This document shows, piece by piece, positions 18,869 through 27,158 of a stretch of 64,000 bases of DNA. The notes beneath the pieces were generated by a model that searched no databases, was not told the DNA's origin, and saw only the letters and a program-made list of their open reading frames with translations. Each line of letters begins with the position of its first letter. Within the stretch, counting starts at the first letter, position 1. Source of the stretch: CAVYXZ01 sp965223835 (GTDB taxonomy: Bacteria > Chloroflexota > Anaerolineae > Aggregatilineales > Phototrophicaceae); NCBI GenBank assembly GCA_965223835.1, contig CBDCXQ010000001.1, positions 4,960,001-5,024,000 on the forward strand, given 5' to 3'. The position numbers were made by a program, and so were the translations under genes.

Positions 18869-19300
18869 TTAGTTCGCTTCGGTGTCCGTGAATTCCTGAT
18901 GTTGTGAATAGCCCAGGCGTTCCAGCGATTCCAGCGCGGCATTGCGCAGCTTGTCGTCGGGCGAACTCGCCAGGTCGAGCAGCGGTTGGACCGCCCGGCC
19001 ATCGCCCAATTTACCCAGTGCCTGGGCGGCGTGGAACGGTGTCTGCAGCCCCGGCGCATCCAGCGCTTTAATGAGCGGCAGTACGGCACGGGTGTCACCC
19101 AGCTTGCCCAGCATGAGCGCCGCCCGCCCCCGCACAATTAAATCTTCATTCCGATTCTGGACTGCCATAATCAGGGCATTGATGGCAAGGTCGCCACCGG
19201 CTAGGCCCAATTTCATTACAGCAGTACGCCGTTTCTCTTTGTTAAAGTCACGCAACTCGGCCAGAAATTGTTTGATGTCGGCAGAATCAGGCTCTGACAT
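18869..19300 (-). CDS. HEAT-repeat protein
   Basis: This 143-residue soluble protein consists of about four HEAT/PBS-lyase-like repeats, such as RTAVMKLGLAGGDLAINALIMAVQNRNEDLIVRGRAALMLGKLGDTRAVLPLIKALD. Each has the helical hairpin with a conserved G(D)xRAVxPLLxxL turn. HEAT proteins usually mediate protein contacts. It lies between the ABC ATPase and permease genes on one strand (about 70 bases from each), which suggests it modulates that transporter. The ATG at 19300 has AGAGG upstream. Confidence 0.85.
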   Translation of the reverse strand: MSEPDSADIKQFLAELRDFNKEKRRTAVMKLGLAGGDLAINALIMAVQNRNEDLIVRGRAALMLGKLGDTRAVLPLIKALDAPGLQTPFHAAQALGKLGDGRAVQPLLDLASSPDDKLRNAALESLERLGYSQHQEFTDTEAN

Positions 19301-19370
19301 TGGATTGCCTCTTTTTCTTTTGCGTTGCTACACTCCAGAATCAACACTCTAATTATGAAGTCCCTGCCTA

Positions 19371-20090
19371 TCAAGTAACTAACGCCTCATGGCTTATTAT
19401 ACCACGTCGTTCGTCAGTTGTGATTAAGAGGTTACCCTCCTGGATGCGCCCGACGCGGTCCGCCAGGGGGACGATCTCCGGGTTATGCGTCGCCATAATG
19501 AGCGTTTTACCTGCATCACGCGTTAATTCTAACAGCAGTTGCAGGATCTTTTCACCGGTGTCTGAGTCCAGATTGCCAGTCGGTTCATCGGCCAGCACCA
19601 GCGTTGGTTCCTGCACCAATGCCCGCGCAATGGCAACCCGTTGCTGCTCACCCCCACTGAGCTTATCCGGGAACGCGGCTGCCCGATCCGCCAGGCCGAC
19701 CCGTTCTAACAACGTGCGCCCCCGTTGTTCGACCTGTCGTCGCTGCACCCCTTTGAGTTCACCGGGTAGTGTAATATTTTCCAGTACTGTCAGGGTAGGA
19801 ATGAGATTGAAAAATTGGAACACGATGCCAATATGATCGCGCCGGAACAGCGTTTGTTGCCGTTCGTCAAGTTGCGTGATGTCCGTGCCATCAATAATGA
19901 TTTGCCCGCTATCCGGTTTGTCGATGCCACTTAACATATTCAAGAGCGTGCTTTTTCCGCTGCCGCTTTTGCCCAGAATCACGAAGAACTCACCAGCAAC
20001 AATTTCCAGATCAGCTTGATTCAGCACCGCCCGCCGCCGCTCACCTTCAGTGTAGCTTTTGGTTAACCCGTTGATCTGGATAATGGTCAT
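19371..20090 (-). CDS. LolD/MacB-type ABC transporter ATP-binding protein
   Basis: This 239-residue ATPase has Walker A GKSGSGKST (residues 40-48), signature LSGGEQQR and Walker B LVLADEPTGNLD, the last being the LolD/MacB subgroup hallmark. It would energise the MacB/FtsX-like permease at 16234. The ATG at 20090 (MTIIQING) is chosen over an upstream in-frame ATG at 20105 because a purine-rich GCGGGGG stretch precedes it. It is the first gene of a three-gene minus-strand operon. Confidence 0.93.
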   Translation of the reverse strand: MTIIQINGLTKSYTEGERRRAVLNQADLEIVAGEFFVILGKSGSGKSTLLNMLSGIDKPDSGQIIIDGTDITQLDERQQTLFRRDHIGIVFQFFNLIPTLTVLENITLPGELKGVQRRQVEQRGRTLLERVGLADRAAAFPDKLSGGEQQRVAIARALVQEPTLVLADEPTGNLDSDTGEKILQLLLELTRDAGKTLIMATHNPEIVPLADRVGRIQEGNLLITTDERRGIISHEALVT

Positions 20091-20353
20091 ACAGTACCCC
20101 CGCACTGTTTGTTCCCAATTTCACATAAGTGTAGCACAAAGCCGGTTTTTATATGCTAGCATCGTCTAAATATTCGCTGAGCGTCTGGTGAGAGGGTCAG
20201 CTAAATGACGATAGCCAACCCCCGCCACCCTGGCTGTAACCACCTAGAGTAGCTATTCTGCTTGGTAGATTGCGTAATAATCACAACATGTATATGATTA
20301 TAGGGAAAGTGGCATATGCTTTACAAACGCATCCTTACTATTTGGAGGTAAAA

Positions 20354-20857
20354 ATGCACCGAGTTATTTTAGCCCTTTTGTTGGTCATCGCTATCCTGGT
20401 CGGCCCCAGCCTGAGCATCGTGGCTGCTGCACCGACTTACGACCACACCGAGTGCCGCTACTCATATCCTAGTAATTTCCACCCAACTCATGGACCCATG
20501 CGCACCGACGGCAGTATCGGGGATTATTTCAGTACACTACGTGAGTACCCCGGTGCTCCCAGCACGACTGTCGTTTTCAGAGACGCATCGTTTAGTGTTA
20601 CCCCTGACACAACATCGCCTCTTGCTAGCCCATACTATAATCAGACTGTAGCGTGTGTTGGTGGGTTCTGGTGGGTACATATCACATACGACAGCGGTGA
20701 GTACTGTGATTTCCCCAGCTGGTACGGTCACCATCCGAATCGAATCAGCCCTTATTGTTTACTTATGCCCGCAGCGGGTCTTGAAGGGTGGGCATTGGAA
20801 AGTCAGATCTGGTTTGACGGCTGGTATGGGCCAGACCGATGGCTGGATTATCCGTAA
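20354..20857 (+). CDS. Secreted protein of unknown function
   Basis: I do not recognise this 167-residue protein. The first 31 residues form a signal peptide (HRVILALLLVIAILVGPSLSIVAAA). The mature part has six cysteines, an aromatic-rich sequence (GGFWWVHITYDSGEYCDFPSWYGHHP) and ends GPDRWLDYP, all typical of a small disulfide-stabilised extracytoplasmic domain of the SH3-like sort. TTTGGAGG lies eight bases before the ATG. It precedes the five-paralogue array but shares no motif with it, and a strong terminator separates them. Confidence 0.75.
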   Translation: MHRVILALLLVIAILVGPSLSIVAAAPTYDHTECRYSYPSNFHPTHGPMRTDGSIGDYFSTLREYPGAPSTTVVFRDASFSVTPDTTSPLASPYYNQTVACVGGFWWVHITYDSGEYCDFPSWYGHHPNRISPYCLLMPAAGLEGWALESQIWFDGWYGPDRWLDYP

Positions 20858-20875
20858 TCAAGTTTGAGTAACCAG

Positions 20876-20908
20876 AAAAGAGCAGGCTGTTATTGGTCTG
20901 CTCTTTTT
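20876..20908 (+). terminator. Rho-independent terminator
   Basis: AAAAGAGCAG (20876-20885) pairs perfectly with CTGCTCTTTT (20898-20907), and the hairpin runs directly into a T-rich tail. It ends the transcript of the secreted protein at 20354, so the paralogue array must have its own promoter. Confidence 0.85.
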
Positions 20909-21062
20909 ATTTCATGAGCATGAGCATTTGTTGTTCATCGGCCAGAAGCTAGCCGGGCGAACACCATCCAAAATTGACCTATTCTTGCGAACCCCGATTT
21001 TTGCATAAGTCTGCCGGTATTCCGTAAAATATACACGCGACGGTGTTTCCAGGCGGTTTCAA

Positions 21063-21728
21063 GTGCCCATGTTTAAGTCCATCCGGTGGCTGATGCTGGT
21101 CCTCGTGAGTGTGCTGTGTATACCCATCGCCATCATCAACGTCCAGGCCTATGACGACAGTGACTTGCGTGCCTTGCTTACCTCATCCGTAGATTGTCCT
21201 GAACCGTGTTTTTTGGGAATCCGCCCCGGCGTGACATCGTTTGATCGGGCGATCCGTATTCTGGAAACGCATGATTGGGTTGACCAGCTTGATCTGACCG
21301 ACCGTTACAACAATCGCTGGACCTTTGCCCTGTGGCAGTGGAATGGGTCCCAGGCATTATTGCCGCATACCAGCGACCAGAATAGCCTCTCAGCGGGAAT
21401 CGAAGCCAGCGGCGATCTGTCGGTTTACACGGCCATTACGCCAGTAGAAGTCTGGTGGCTGTATGGGCCGCCCAAGTGGGTACAGCAGGTGAAGATCAAT
21501 GGCGGGCGTGAACAATACATCTTTGGCTATCCTGACCACAAATTATTGTTGCTGGTAGAAGTCAACGATTGCACCAACCGCCTCCGGGTGTTGACCAGCG
21601 CGGCGCGGCTGACTTTCGCCCGCTGGATTCTCGACCTGCCCGAACGTTTTCCCAATGACTATATTATTGCACCGGAACTGAGCGACTTCAGCAACGTCAA
21701 TCCCTGTACCAGTGGTCAACAGTCATGA
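21063..21728 (+). CDS. Exported CPxPC-GIRPGVT paralogue 1 of 5
   Basis: This is the first of five tandem, same-strand genes for an unrecognised exported family. The 221-residue protein has an N-terminal hydrophobic segment (SIRWLMLVLVSVLCIPIAIINVQA) acting as signal peptide or anchor. The family core follows: AYDDSDLRALL, CPEPCFLGIRPGVTSFDRAI and a later HDW. A second family motif, LYGPPKW, is near residue 140, and a third conserved cysteine (EVNDC) near 170. Its TGA stop overlaps the ATG of paralogue 2 (ATGA). An ATG at 21069 is an alternative start. Confidence 0.8.
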   Translation: MPMFKSIRWLMLVLVSVLCIPIAIINVQAYDDSDLRALLTSSVDCPEPCFLGIRPGVTSFDRAIRILETHDWVDQLDLTDRYNNRWTFALWQWNGSQALLPHTSDQNSLSAGIEASGDLSVYTAITPVEVWWLYGPPKWVQQVKINGGREQYIFGYPDHKLLLLVEVNDCTNRLRVLTSAARLTFARWILDLPERFPNDYIIAPELSDFSNVNPCTSGQQS

Positions 21729-22345
21729 CGCTCTATACCCGCATAATGCTCGTGCTCACGATGGTATGGTTGCTGCCCATCTTGCTGATTCGTGCCCAGC
21801 CCTATGACGACAACAAACTCCGCGCCTTCCTGATACCGCCCGAAGGTTGCCCCGCACCATGTTTCATGGGCATTCGTCCCGGCGTAACCACCGAGCATGA
21901 AGCGATTGCGCTCTTGGAAGACCATCAATGGGTGTCGGCCACCAGCCTGTCGGAATTTACCAACGAGCGCCATCTCCTGTGGGATGATCCAACCCATCCG
22001 ATTATCGATGCACAGCAATCGGGATCGTTACGACTCAGAAATCAGGTCGTACAGAATATCACACTGTCCACGAATTTGAAGCTGAGCGATGTACTCACGG
22101 TTTATGGACCACCCGCCAGCGGTCATGCCACGCCTGTATATGGCAGCAGTCGTCGCCTGGGTGTCACCTATCAAATCGCCTACCAACCCGATTGGCCGCT
22201 ATTCGAATTCTTTGTGCCGGCAGGCAGATGGCCGGGCAAATTACACACCGTTCTCGACTCGAATATCATCATCTATTATGGGCTTGAAGTGGTCGCTGAT
22301 AGTGTTGCCAATCCTTATCTGCTGGATTTCATCCGTGTCGAATAG
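21725..22345 (+). CDS. Exported CPxPC-GIRPGVT paralogue 2 of 5
   Basis: This 206-residue member has a hydrophobic leader (MLVLTMVWLLPILLIRAQ), then PYDDNKLRAFL, CPAPCFMGIRPGVTTEHEAIALLEDHQW, and a second motif, LSDVLTVYGPP, near residue 130. It lacks the late cysteine seen in paralogues 1, 3, 4 and 5. The gene overlaps paralogue 1 by four bases and is followed after three bases by paralogue 3, so the three are translationally coupled. Function unknown. Confidence 0.8.
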   Translation: MTLYTRIMLVLTMVWLLPILLIRAQPYDDNKLRAFLIPPEGCPAPCFMGIRPGVTTEHEAIALLEDHQWVSATSLSEFTNERHLLWDDPTHPIIDAQQSGSLRLRNQVVQNITLSTNLKLSDVLTVYGPPASGHATPVYGSSRRLGVTYQIAYQPDWPLFEFFVPAGRWPGKLHTVLDSNIIIYYGLEVVADSVANPYLLDFIRVE

Positions 22346-22348
22346 GCC

Positions 22349-22987
22349 ATGATACCCTACCTGTCGCGCTTAATGCTTTCTCTCAGTGGCCTGTTCCTTG
22401 TCTTCATCATGCTGATTCATAGCCAGGAATATACCGCTGCAAATTTGGATAATGTATTTCAATCAGACGACTGCCTGCTTCCCTGTGCTTTTGGCATCAT
22501 GCCTGGCACAACGCAGTATGATGACGCCAAAGATGTCATTGCGAACAGCGAATGGACCAGCAAAATGCGGGTGATTGACTATCGGCAGAGCCATTATTCA
22601 AATTATGCCGAATGGTCGCTGATCTGGACTTGGAACGTTAACCGCCCCATATACATTGACGACAGCCGTCATGGAACGATCTTTGTCAATCGGTCTGAGC
22701 TGCTAGACCCACCACTTGTTGAGCGCATTGTTTTACCGACACAGCTACGAATGGATGCGTTTCGCCAGTGGCTCGGTCCACCTGCATCGACAGAAGCTTT
22801 CATCGACAATGAAGGTCTTCTTAAGTACTCGATAATTTATCCTGATGTGCATATTATGGTTTCGACCTACCTTGATTGTCCTGCTAGACTATTAGACTAT
22901 TGGAATGGTCGGGCGGAACTTACGTTGAGTACCCAATTGGCTATTCGACCGCTTATTTCAGTGCAAGATGCAGTTCGTCTTTGTTAG
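22349..22987 (+). CDS. Exported CPxPC family paralogue 3 of 5 (divergent)
   Basis: This is the most diverged of the five, with 212 residues. The leader is YLSRLMLSLSGLFLVFIMLIHSQ. The core becomes EYTAANLDNVF and CLLPCAFGIMPGTTQYDDA, keeping both cysteines but changing RPGVT to MPGTT. The second motif is WLGPPAS near residue 145, and a late cysteine occurs in STYLDCPARL. Its end overlaps the sequence upstream of paralogue 4. The divergence suggests an older duplicate than paralogues 4 and 5. Confidence 0.75.
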   Translation: MIPYLSRLMLSLSGLFLVFIMLIHSQEYTAANLDNVFQSDDCLLPCAFGIMPGTTQYDDAKDVIANSEWTSKMRVIDYRQSHYSNYAEWSLIWTWNVNRPIYIDDSRHGTIFVNRSELLDPPLVERIVLPTQLRMDAFRQWLGPPASTEAFIDNEGLLKYSIIYPDVHIMVSTYLDCPARLLDYWNGRAELTLSTQLAIRPLISVQDAVRLC

Positions 22988-23027
22988 TCAAACGATCTTC
23001 TCCGCTTACCTGGAGCTACCTTTACCG

Positions 23028-23669
23028 ATGATGTCTCATTTGATCCGCTGGATGTTGATCTTGAGCGGCCTGTTCCTGCTGCCCGTGCTGTTAATTCGCG
23101 CCCAGCCGTATGACGACGGCGAACTCCGCGCCTTCCTGACACCGCCGGATGGTTGTCCCGCGCCGTGTTTCATGGGCATTCGTCCTGGAGTGACGACGGT
23201 TGAGGCGGCATCGAAAATCCTGGAAGGGCATGTTTGGGTGAGTCAAGTGAAATATTCAAATTACTTTGAGGCAACGGATGCTCAAGGTCATCGGTCTGAC
23301 CATCAAATCATTGAATGGTATTGGAGCAACCAACAGCCTGATTGGATCAACCCTGACCGCGAAGCGACCCTCTGGCTAACCAATGACTTGGCAACGCGAA
23401 TGGATATACTATTTGATGTATCGCTGGGAGAATTATTACTGAGCATGGGACCGCCTGACCAGCATAGCATTTTTTCAACGGCTCAAACATCCTTCTTTGG
23501 CTGGACCTACAGGGGAAAGTATCTGGATAGGGGAATTGAGGTTAACATCATGAGCATTTGCCCGATACCGCATCGTGATTTATTTTTAGATCAGATCTGG
23601 TTACACTTCCAAAATATTGAATCGGCGCCTGCCGAATCCATAGCACTCCCCGCAGTGTGTAAAGCATAA
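23028..23669 (+). CDS. Exported CPxPC-GIRPGVT paralogue 4 of 5
   Basis: This 213-residue family member has the leader HLIRWMLILSGLFLLPVLLIRAQ, then PYDDGELRAFL, CPAPCFMGIRPGVTTVEAA, the second motif SLGELLLSMGPP, and the late cysteine in MSICPIPHRDL. The start is placed at the first of two adjacent ATGs by alignment with the other members; 23031 is equally possible. About 160 bases near its 5' end are nearly identical to paralogue 5, while the remainder differs greatly. Confidence 0.78.
   Translation: MMSHLIRWMLILSGLFLLPVLLIRAQPYDDGELRAFLTPPDGCPAPCFMGIRPGVTTVEAASKILEGHVWVSQVKYSNYFEATDAQGHRSDHQIIEWYWSNQQPDWINPDREATLWLTNDLATRMDILFDVSLGELLLSMGPPDQHSIFSTAQTSFFGWTYRGKYLDRGIEVNIMSICPIPHRDLFLDQIWLHFQNIESAPAESIALPAVCKA
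23046..23205 (+). repeat. Near-identical 160-base duplication, copy A (copy B at 23720-23879)
   Basis: The 5' regions of paralogues 4 and 5 match over 160 bases with about nine differences by eye and no gaps. Identity stops abruptly after the GVTTVE codons. This is what a recent duplication followed by replacement of the 3' part, or gene conversion limited to the 5' part, would leave. Confidence 0.8.
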
Positions 23670-23701
23670 TCTATGTGTGGAAGCTGCTACAGCATCAACT
23701 C

Positions 23702-24322
23702 ATGATACCGTACCTGCTGCGCTGGATGTTGATCTTGAGCGGCCTGTTCCTGCTGCCCGTGCTGTTAATTCGCGCCCAACCCTATGACGACGGCGAACTC
23801 CGCGCCTTCCTGACACCGCCCGACGGTTGCCCCGCGCCGTGTTTTATGGGCATTCGTCCCGGCGTGACAACGGTTGAGGAGGTTCTCGATCTTCTGGCAA
23901 AACAATCTATAGTAGTGGACTACCATGACACGAATGGCATTCATTTTCATGCTAGTCATCCTCAAGGTTTAATTGATGATACAACCACCAGCTCTTTGTC
24001 TTTCGAAAACAATCAAGTTCAATTTATGAAAATATATTCCAATATCACACTTGGCGAACTATGGGCGGCCTATGGTCAGGCTGATTGGAGTTCTAGACAT
24101 CCTTTAGGTTCATTAGGTCAAGAAATACCCCATATACACTATGATTTTGGATATAACGAACATGGGTTAACCTTTATGCTTTACACACAAAGGCAATGTG
24201 GACATAACAAATTTCAATATTTACTTCAGGCCAAATTAAATCTCATTTGGGAAGCACACTTGAAATTCAATACCAATCTACATCCAACTTTGCAATTATT
24301 TGCCTGTGAAGAATATCAATAG
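23702..24322 (+). CDS. Exported CPxPC-GIRPGVT paralogue 5 of 5
   Basis: This 206-residue member has the same leader and core as paralogue 4 (YLLRWMLILSGLFLLPVLL, PYDDGELRAFL, CPAPCFMGIRPGVTTVEE). The later two thirds are unrelated by eye apart from ITLGELWAAYGQ, where GPP is replaced by GQA, and a late RQCGHNK. The 3' portion (from about 23890) is visibly richer in A and T than the 5' portion, a base-composition break inside one gene. It ends eight bases before the asparagine synthetase gene. Confidence 0.78.
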   Translation: MIPYLLRWMLILSGLFLLPVLLIRAQPYDDGELRAFLTPPDGCPAPCFMGIRPGVTTVEEVLDLLAKQSIVVDYHDTNGIHFHASHPQGLIDDTTTSSLSFENNQVQFMKIYSNITLGELWAAYGQADWSSRHPLGSLGQEIPHIHYDFGYNEHGLTFMLYTQRQCGHNKFQYLLQAKLNLIWEAHLKFNTNLHPTLQLFACEEYQ

Positions 24323-24330
24323 GCCAAACT

Positions 24331-26289
24331 ATGTGCGGAATCTGTGGCATCATTGATCTGACTCAACAAAATCGCGCGGACCCGGCAATCGTCCAGCGCA
24401 TGGCGAATTTGATTCAGCATCGCGGGCCAGATGGCGTTGGCTTTTACACAGCACCCAACGTCGCGCTGGGGATGCGCCGCCTCAGTATTATTGACGTAGC
24501 GGGCAGCGATCAACCCCTGTATAACGAAGATCGCAGCATTTCATTGCTGTTCAACGGCGAGATTTATAATTACCGTGAACTACGTAATGATCTCATTAAA
24601 CGCGGGCACCAACCGCATACCGAAGGTGATGGCGAAACGATCATTCACCTCTATGAGGAACACGACCTCGATTTTTTTCGCTATCTGCGGGGGATGTACG
24701 CCTTCGCCCTGTGGGATAACAATGCCGGACGGCTGGTGCTGGCGGTCGATCACATTGGGATGAAGCCGCTGTATCTGCACGAACGCGACGGCAAGCTGCT
24801 GTTCGCCAGCGAGGTCAAGGCCCTGTTCGCTGAGGATGCGACACCCCGCGCCATGAACCTCAATGTGCTGGATACCTATCTCGGCTTTGGCTACATGATC
24901 GGCGCGGAAACCCTGTTCGCCGACATCAAGCGCCTGCTGCCGGGCCATGCGCTGGTGGCGGAAAATGGTCAAACCCGACTGCATCCGTACTGGGAGTTTC
25001 CCGATTTTCTCTACGAAAATGGTCGTAGGGGAGGGTCTGAGACCCTCCTCTACAATGAACAATCGCAAGGGGAGGGGTTAATAAAACACGCCCGCGACCT
25101 GCTCACCGAAGCGGTCAATATTCACCTGCGCAGCGACGTGCCGCTGGGGTTATTCCTGAGCGGGGGCATCGATTCGGCGGCGGTGCTGGGATTGATGGCA
25201 AAGCAGGCCAGCGGGCGCATCAAGACCTACACCATCGGTTACGATATGCAAACACCCGATAACGAACTGGTAGCAGCGCAACGCATCGCCGGACATTTCG
25301 CAACCGATCATCACGAACGCGTCATCAATGCGACCGACTGGTGGGGCGGTTTGCTGCGCTATGTTTACGCGCATGACGAGCCGAATGCTAATCCGTCAGC
25401 GGTGTCACTGCTGCTGCTCAGCGAAGAAACGGCCAAACACGTCAAGGTGGTGTTGACCGGTCTGGGTGGCGATGAACTATTTGGTGGTTATCCCTTTCAT
25501 CACATGATTCCGCAACTTCTGCGCCAACAACAAACCTGGGGCCGATGGTTCGCGCCGCTACAGGGGCTATTGGCCGCCACCGAATCCTACTACCCAACCA
25601 TGAAACGCTATCGCTACATCGGGGCGCTGCCGACTTATTTACCGCGCTTTCGGCAAGCCTTGCTCCCGCGTGACGAGGCCCTTATGCGGATGCAGTCGTT
25701 TGATGGGATGGTCTTCAGCGATTCGTTGCGCCGCCAGCTTTACGGCCCAGATTTGTGTGCGGCCTGGCAGCAAGGACAACATCGGCAGCAAACTTATAGC
25801 GCGATCGTGCAACGCAGTTGGCAGGCCGATGCGTATGACACGGCGCAGGCGCTGGTCGTCAATACGTGGCTAACCGGGAATGCGCTGCTGTCGCAAGATA
25901 AAACGGCGATGGCCCATTCGCTCGAAGCCCGCGTGCCCTTCTTTGATCCGCAGCTTCTCAATTATGCCGCAAGTGTGCCCCCGGCAGTGCGGATGCAGCG
26001 TAATAAATATGTGCTGCGCGAAGCGGTTCGACCTTACTTACCCAACTTTGCTTTGCAACGTCCCAAACAACCCTTCAGCACGCCAATTATGCACTGGTTC
26101 GAAAACGATCTCAGCCAGCAAATTCAGGCAGTGCTCCGTGACTCCGCCACACGCTCACGAGCCTTATTCAACGCAGCAGCCTTCGACCAATTGCTGGACG
26201 CGCACTTCACGGGTAGGGCACGACATACTGAAGTTATCTTTCGTCTGCTGCTGCTGGAGCTGTGGCTGCGAGAATTTAAGATTGGTTGA
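24331..26289 (+). CDS. asnB: Asparagine synthase (glutamine-hydrolysing)
   Basis: This 652-residue cytoplasmic enzyme amidates aspartate with glutamine and ATP. The N-terminal class II glutaminase domain has the nucleophile Cys2 after Met removal (MCGICGII) and RHRGPDG-like QHRGPDGVG. The C-terminal synthetase domain has the ATP-binding SGGIDSAAV motif near residue 280 and GLGGDELFGGYPFH near 380. Between the two domains, residues about 230-250 contain an arginine/glycine-rich insertion encoded by a palindrome (25025-25053), absent from typical AsnB sequences. It directly follows the paralogue array by eight bases, with no strong ribosome site visible. Confidence 0.93.
   Translation: MCGICGIIDLTQQNRADPAIVQRMANLIQHRGPDGVGFYTAPNVALGMRRLSIIDVAGSDQPLYNEDRSISLLFNGEIYNYRELRNDLIKRGHQPHTEGDGETIIHLYEEHDLDFFRYLRGMYAFALWDNNAGRLVLAVDHIGMKPLYLHERDGKLLFASEVKALFAEDATPRAMNLNVLDTYLGFGYMIGAETLFADIKRLLPGHALVAENGQTRLHPYWEFPDFLYENGRRGGSETLLYNEQSQGEGLIKHARDLLTEAVNIHLRSDVPLGLFLSGGIDSAAVLGLMAKQASGRIKTYTIGYDMQTPDNELVAAQRIAGHFATDHHERVINATDWWGGLLRYVYAHDEPNANPSAVSLLLLSEETAKHVKVVLTGLGGDELFGGYPFHHMIPQLLRQQQTWGRWFAPLQGLLAATESYYPTMKRYRYIGALPTYLPRFRQALLPRDEALMRMQSFDGMVFSDSLRRQLYGPDLCAAWQQGQHRQQTYSAIVQRSWQADAYDTAQALVVNTWLTGNALLSQDKTAMAHSLEARVPFFDPQLLNYAASVPPAVRMQRNKYVLREAVRPYLPNFALQRPKQPFSTPIMHWFENDLSQQIQAVLRDSATRSRALFNAAAFDQLLDAHFTGRARHTEVIFRLLLLELWLREFKIG
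25025..25053. repeat. Palindromic element in frame inside asnB
   Basis: GTAGGGGAGGGTCT (25025-25038) and AGACCCTCCTCTAC (25040-25053) are inverted around one base with 13 of 14 positions matching (the exception is a G-T pair). It lies at the interdomain linker codons and keeps the frame open. The arms resemble the GC-rich palindromes at 34600 and 62440. Confidence 0.75.
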
Positions 26290-26358
26290 TGCGTTTCGGC
26301 GTGTCGCGAAAATCGGGTAGACTTGATACGTAGATCAATAAATTCTAGGGGGTTGCAA

Positions 26359-27117
26359 ATGGCCGATAACTACAGTCAATTCTCACGCGTTGTCGAAAAC
26401 TACCAGCGCTATCGCCCCCACTATCCGCCGCGCGTCATTGAGCTGCTGACCGCCGCGTGTGGCCTCACACCAGAGCACATCATTGCCGATGTCGGGTGCG
26501 GCACCGGTCTGCTGGCGGAACGATTTTTGAAACACGGCAATCGCGTTTATGGGGTTGAGCCGAATCCCGAAATGCGGACAGCAGCGGAAGACTATCTGCG
26601 GGGCTACGCGACGTTCACCAGCATCAATGGCACGGCTGAATCAACCACACTCGACGTTCATAGTGTTGACATGATTACCGTCGGCCAGGCATTTCACTGG
26701 TTCGAGCCAGCAGCTACCCGCCGGGAATTCGAGCGCATTCTCCAGCCCGGTGGGTGGGTGGTTTTGGTCTATAACCTTGAGCATGATGATGGCACACCTT
26801 TTGCTGCTGCCTATGGCAAACTCTGGCTGCAGATTGATCCGAGTGTGGACATTTATGCTCGTAAACGCCCGGACTCGATCGATCAATTTTATGGCAAGGA
26901 TGCCTGCACTGAACACATCATGCCCAACGAGCAAGTGTGTGACCTTGATGGGCTACGAGGCCGAATCTTGTCTGCCAGCCGATCAATACCGCCCGACGAT
27001 CCGCACTATCCAGCGATGCTGGCGGACATCGAAGCGGTGTTTAACCAATATCATGCGGATGGCAGGGTGACTTTGGCCTACACCACCCGCGTATTATATG
27101 GACAGTTGGCGGCGTAA
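26359..27117 (+). CDS. Class I SAM-dependent methyltransferase
   Basis: This 252-residue cytoplasmic protein has a Rossmann methyltransferase fold. The N-terminus FSRVVENYQRYRPHYPP resembles UbiE/Tam-type enzymes, motif I is IIADVGCGTGLLAERFL near residue 46, and post-I has VYGVEPNPEM. DMITVGQAFHWF near 110 matches the motif seen in trans-aconitate methyltransferase-like proteins. The ATG at 26359 has GGGGG upstream. The substrate is unknown. Confidence 0.88.
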   Translation: MADNYSQFSRVVENYQRYRPHYPPRVIELLTAACGLTPEHIIADVGCGTGLLAERFLKHGNRVYGVEPNPEMRTAAEDYLRGYATFTSINGTAESTTLDVHSVDMITVGQAFHWFEPAATRREFERILQPGGWVVLVYNLEHDDGTPFAAAYGKLWLQIDPSVDIYARKRPDSIDQFYGKDACTEHIMPNEQVCDLDGLRGRILSASRSIPPDDPHYPAMLADIEAVFNQYHADGRVTLAYTTRVLYGQLAA

Positions 27118-27158
27118 CCTAGCGATTATTCGTATACTGGGAGCCAGGAGGATTTGTT

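Noticed and set aside
21063..24322. Reading the paralogue array as a CRISPR or toxin-immunity array
   Set aside because: The repeats are whole coding genes with leaders; there are no short direct repeats with unique spacers, and no toxin partner is visible.
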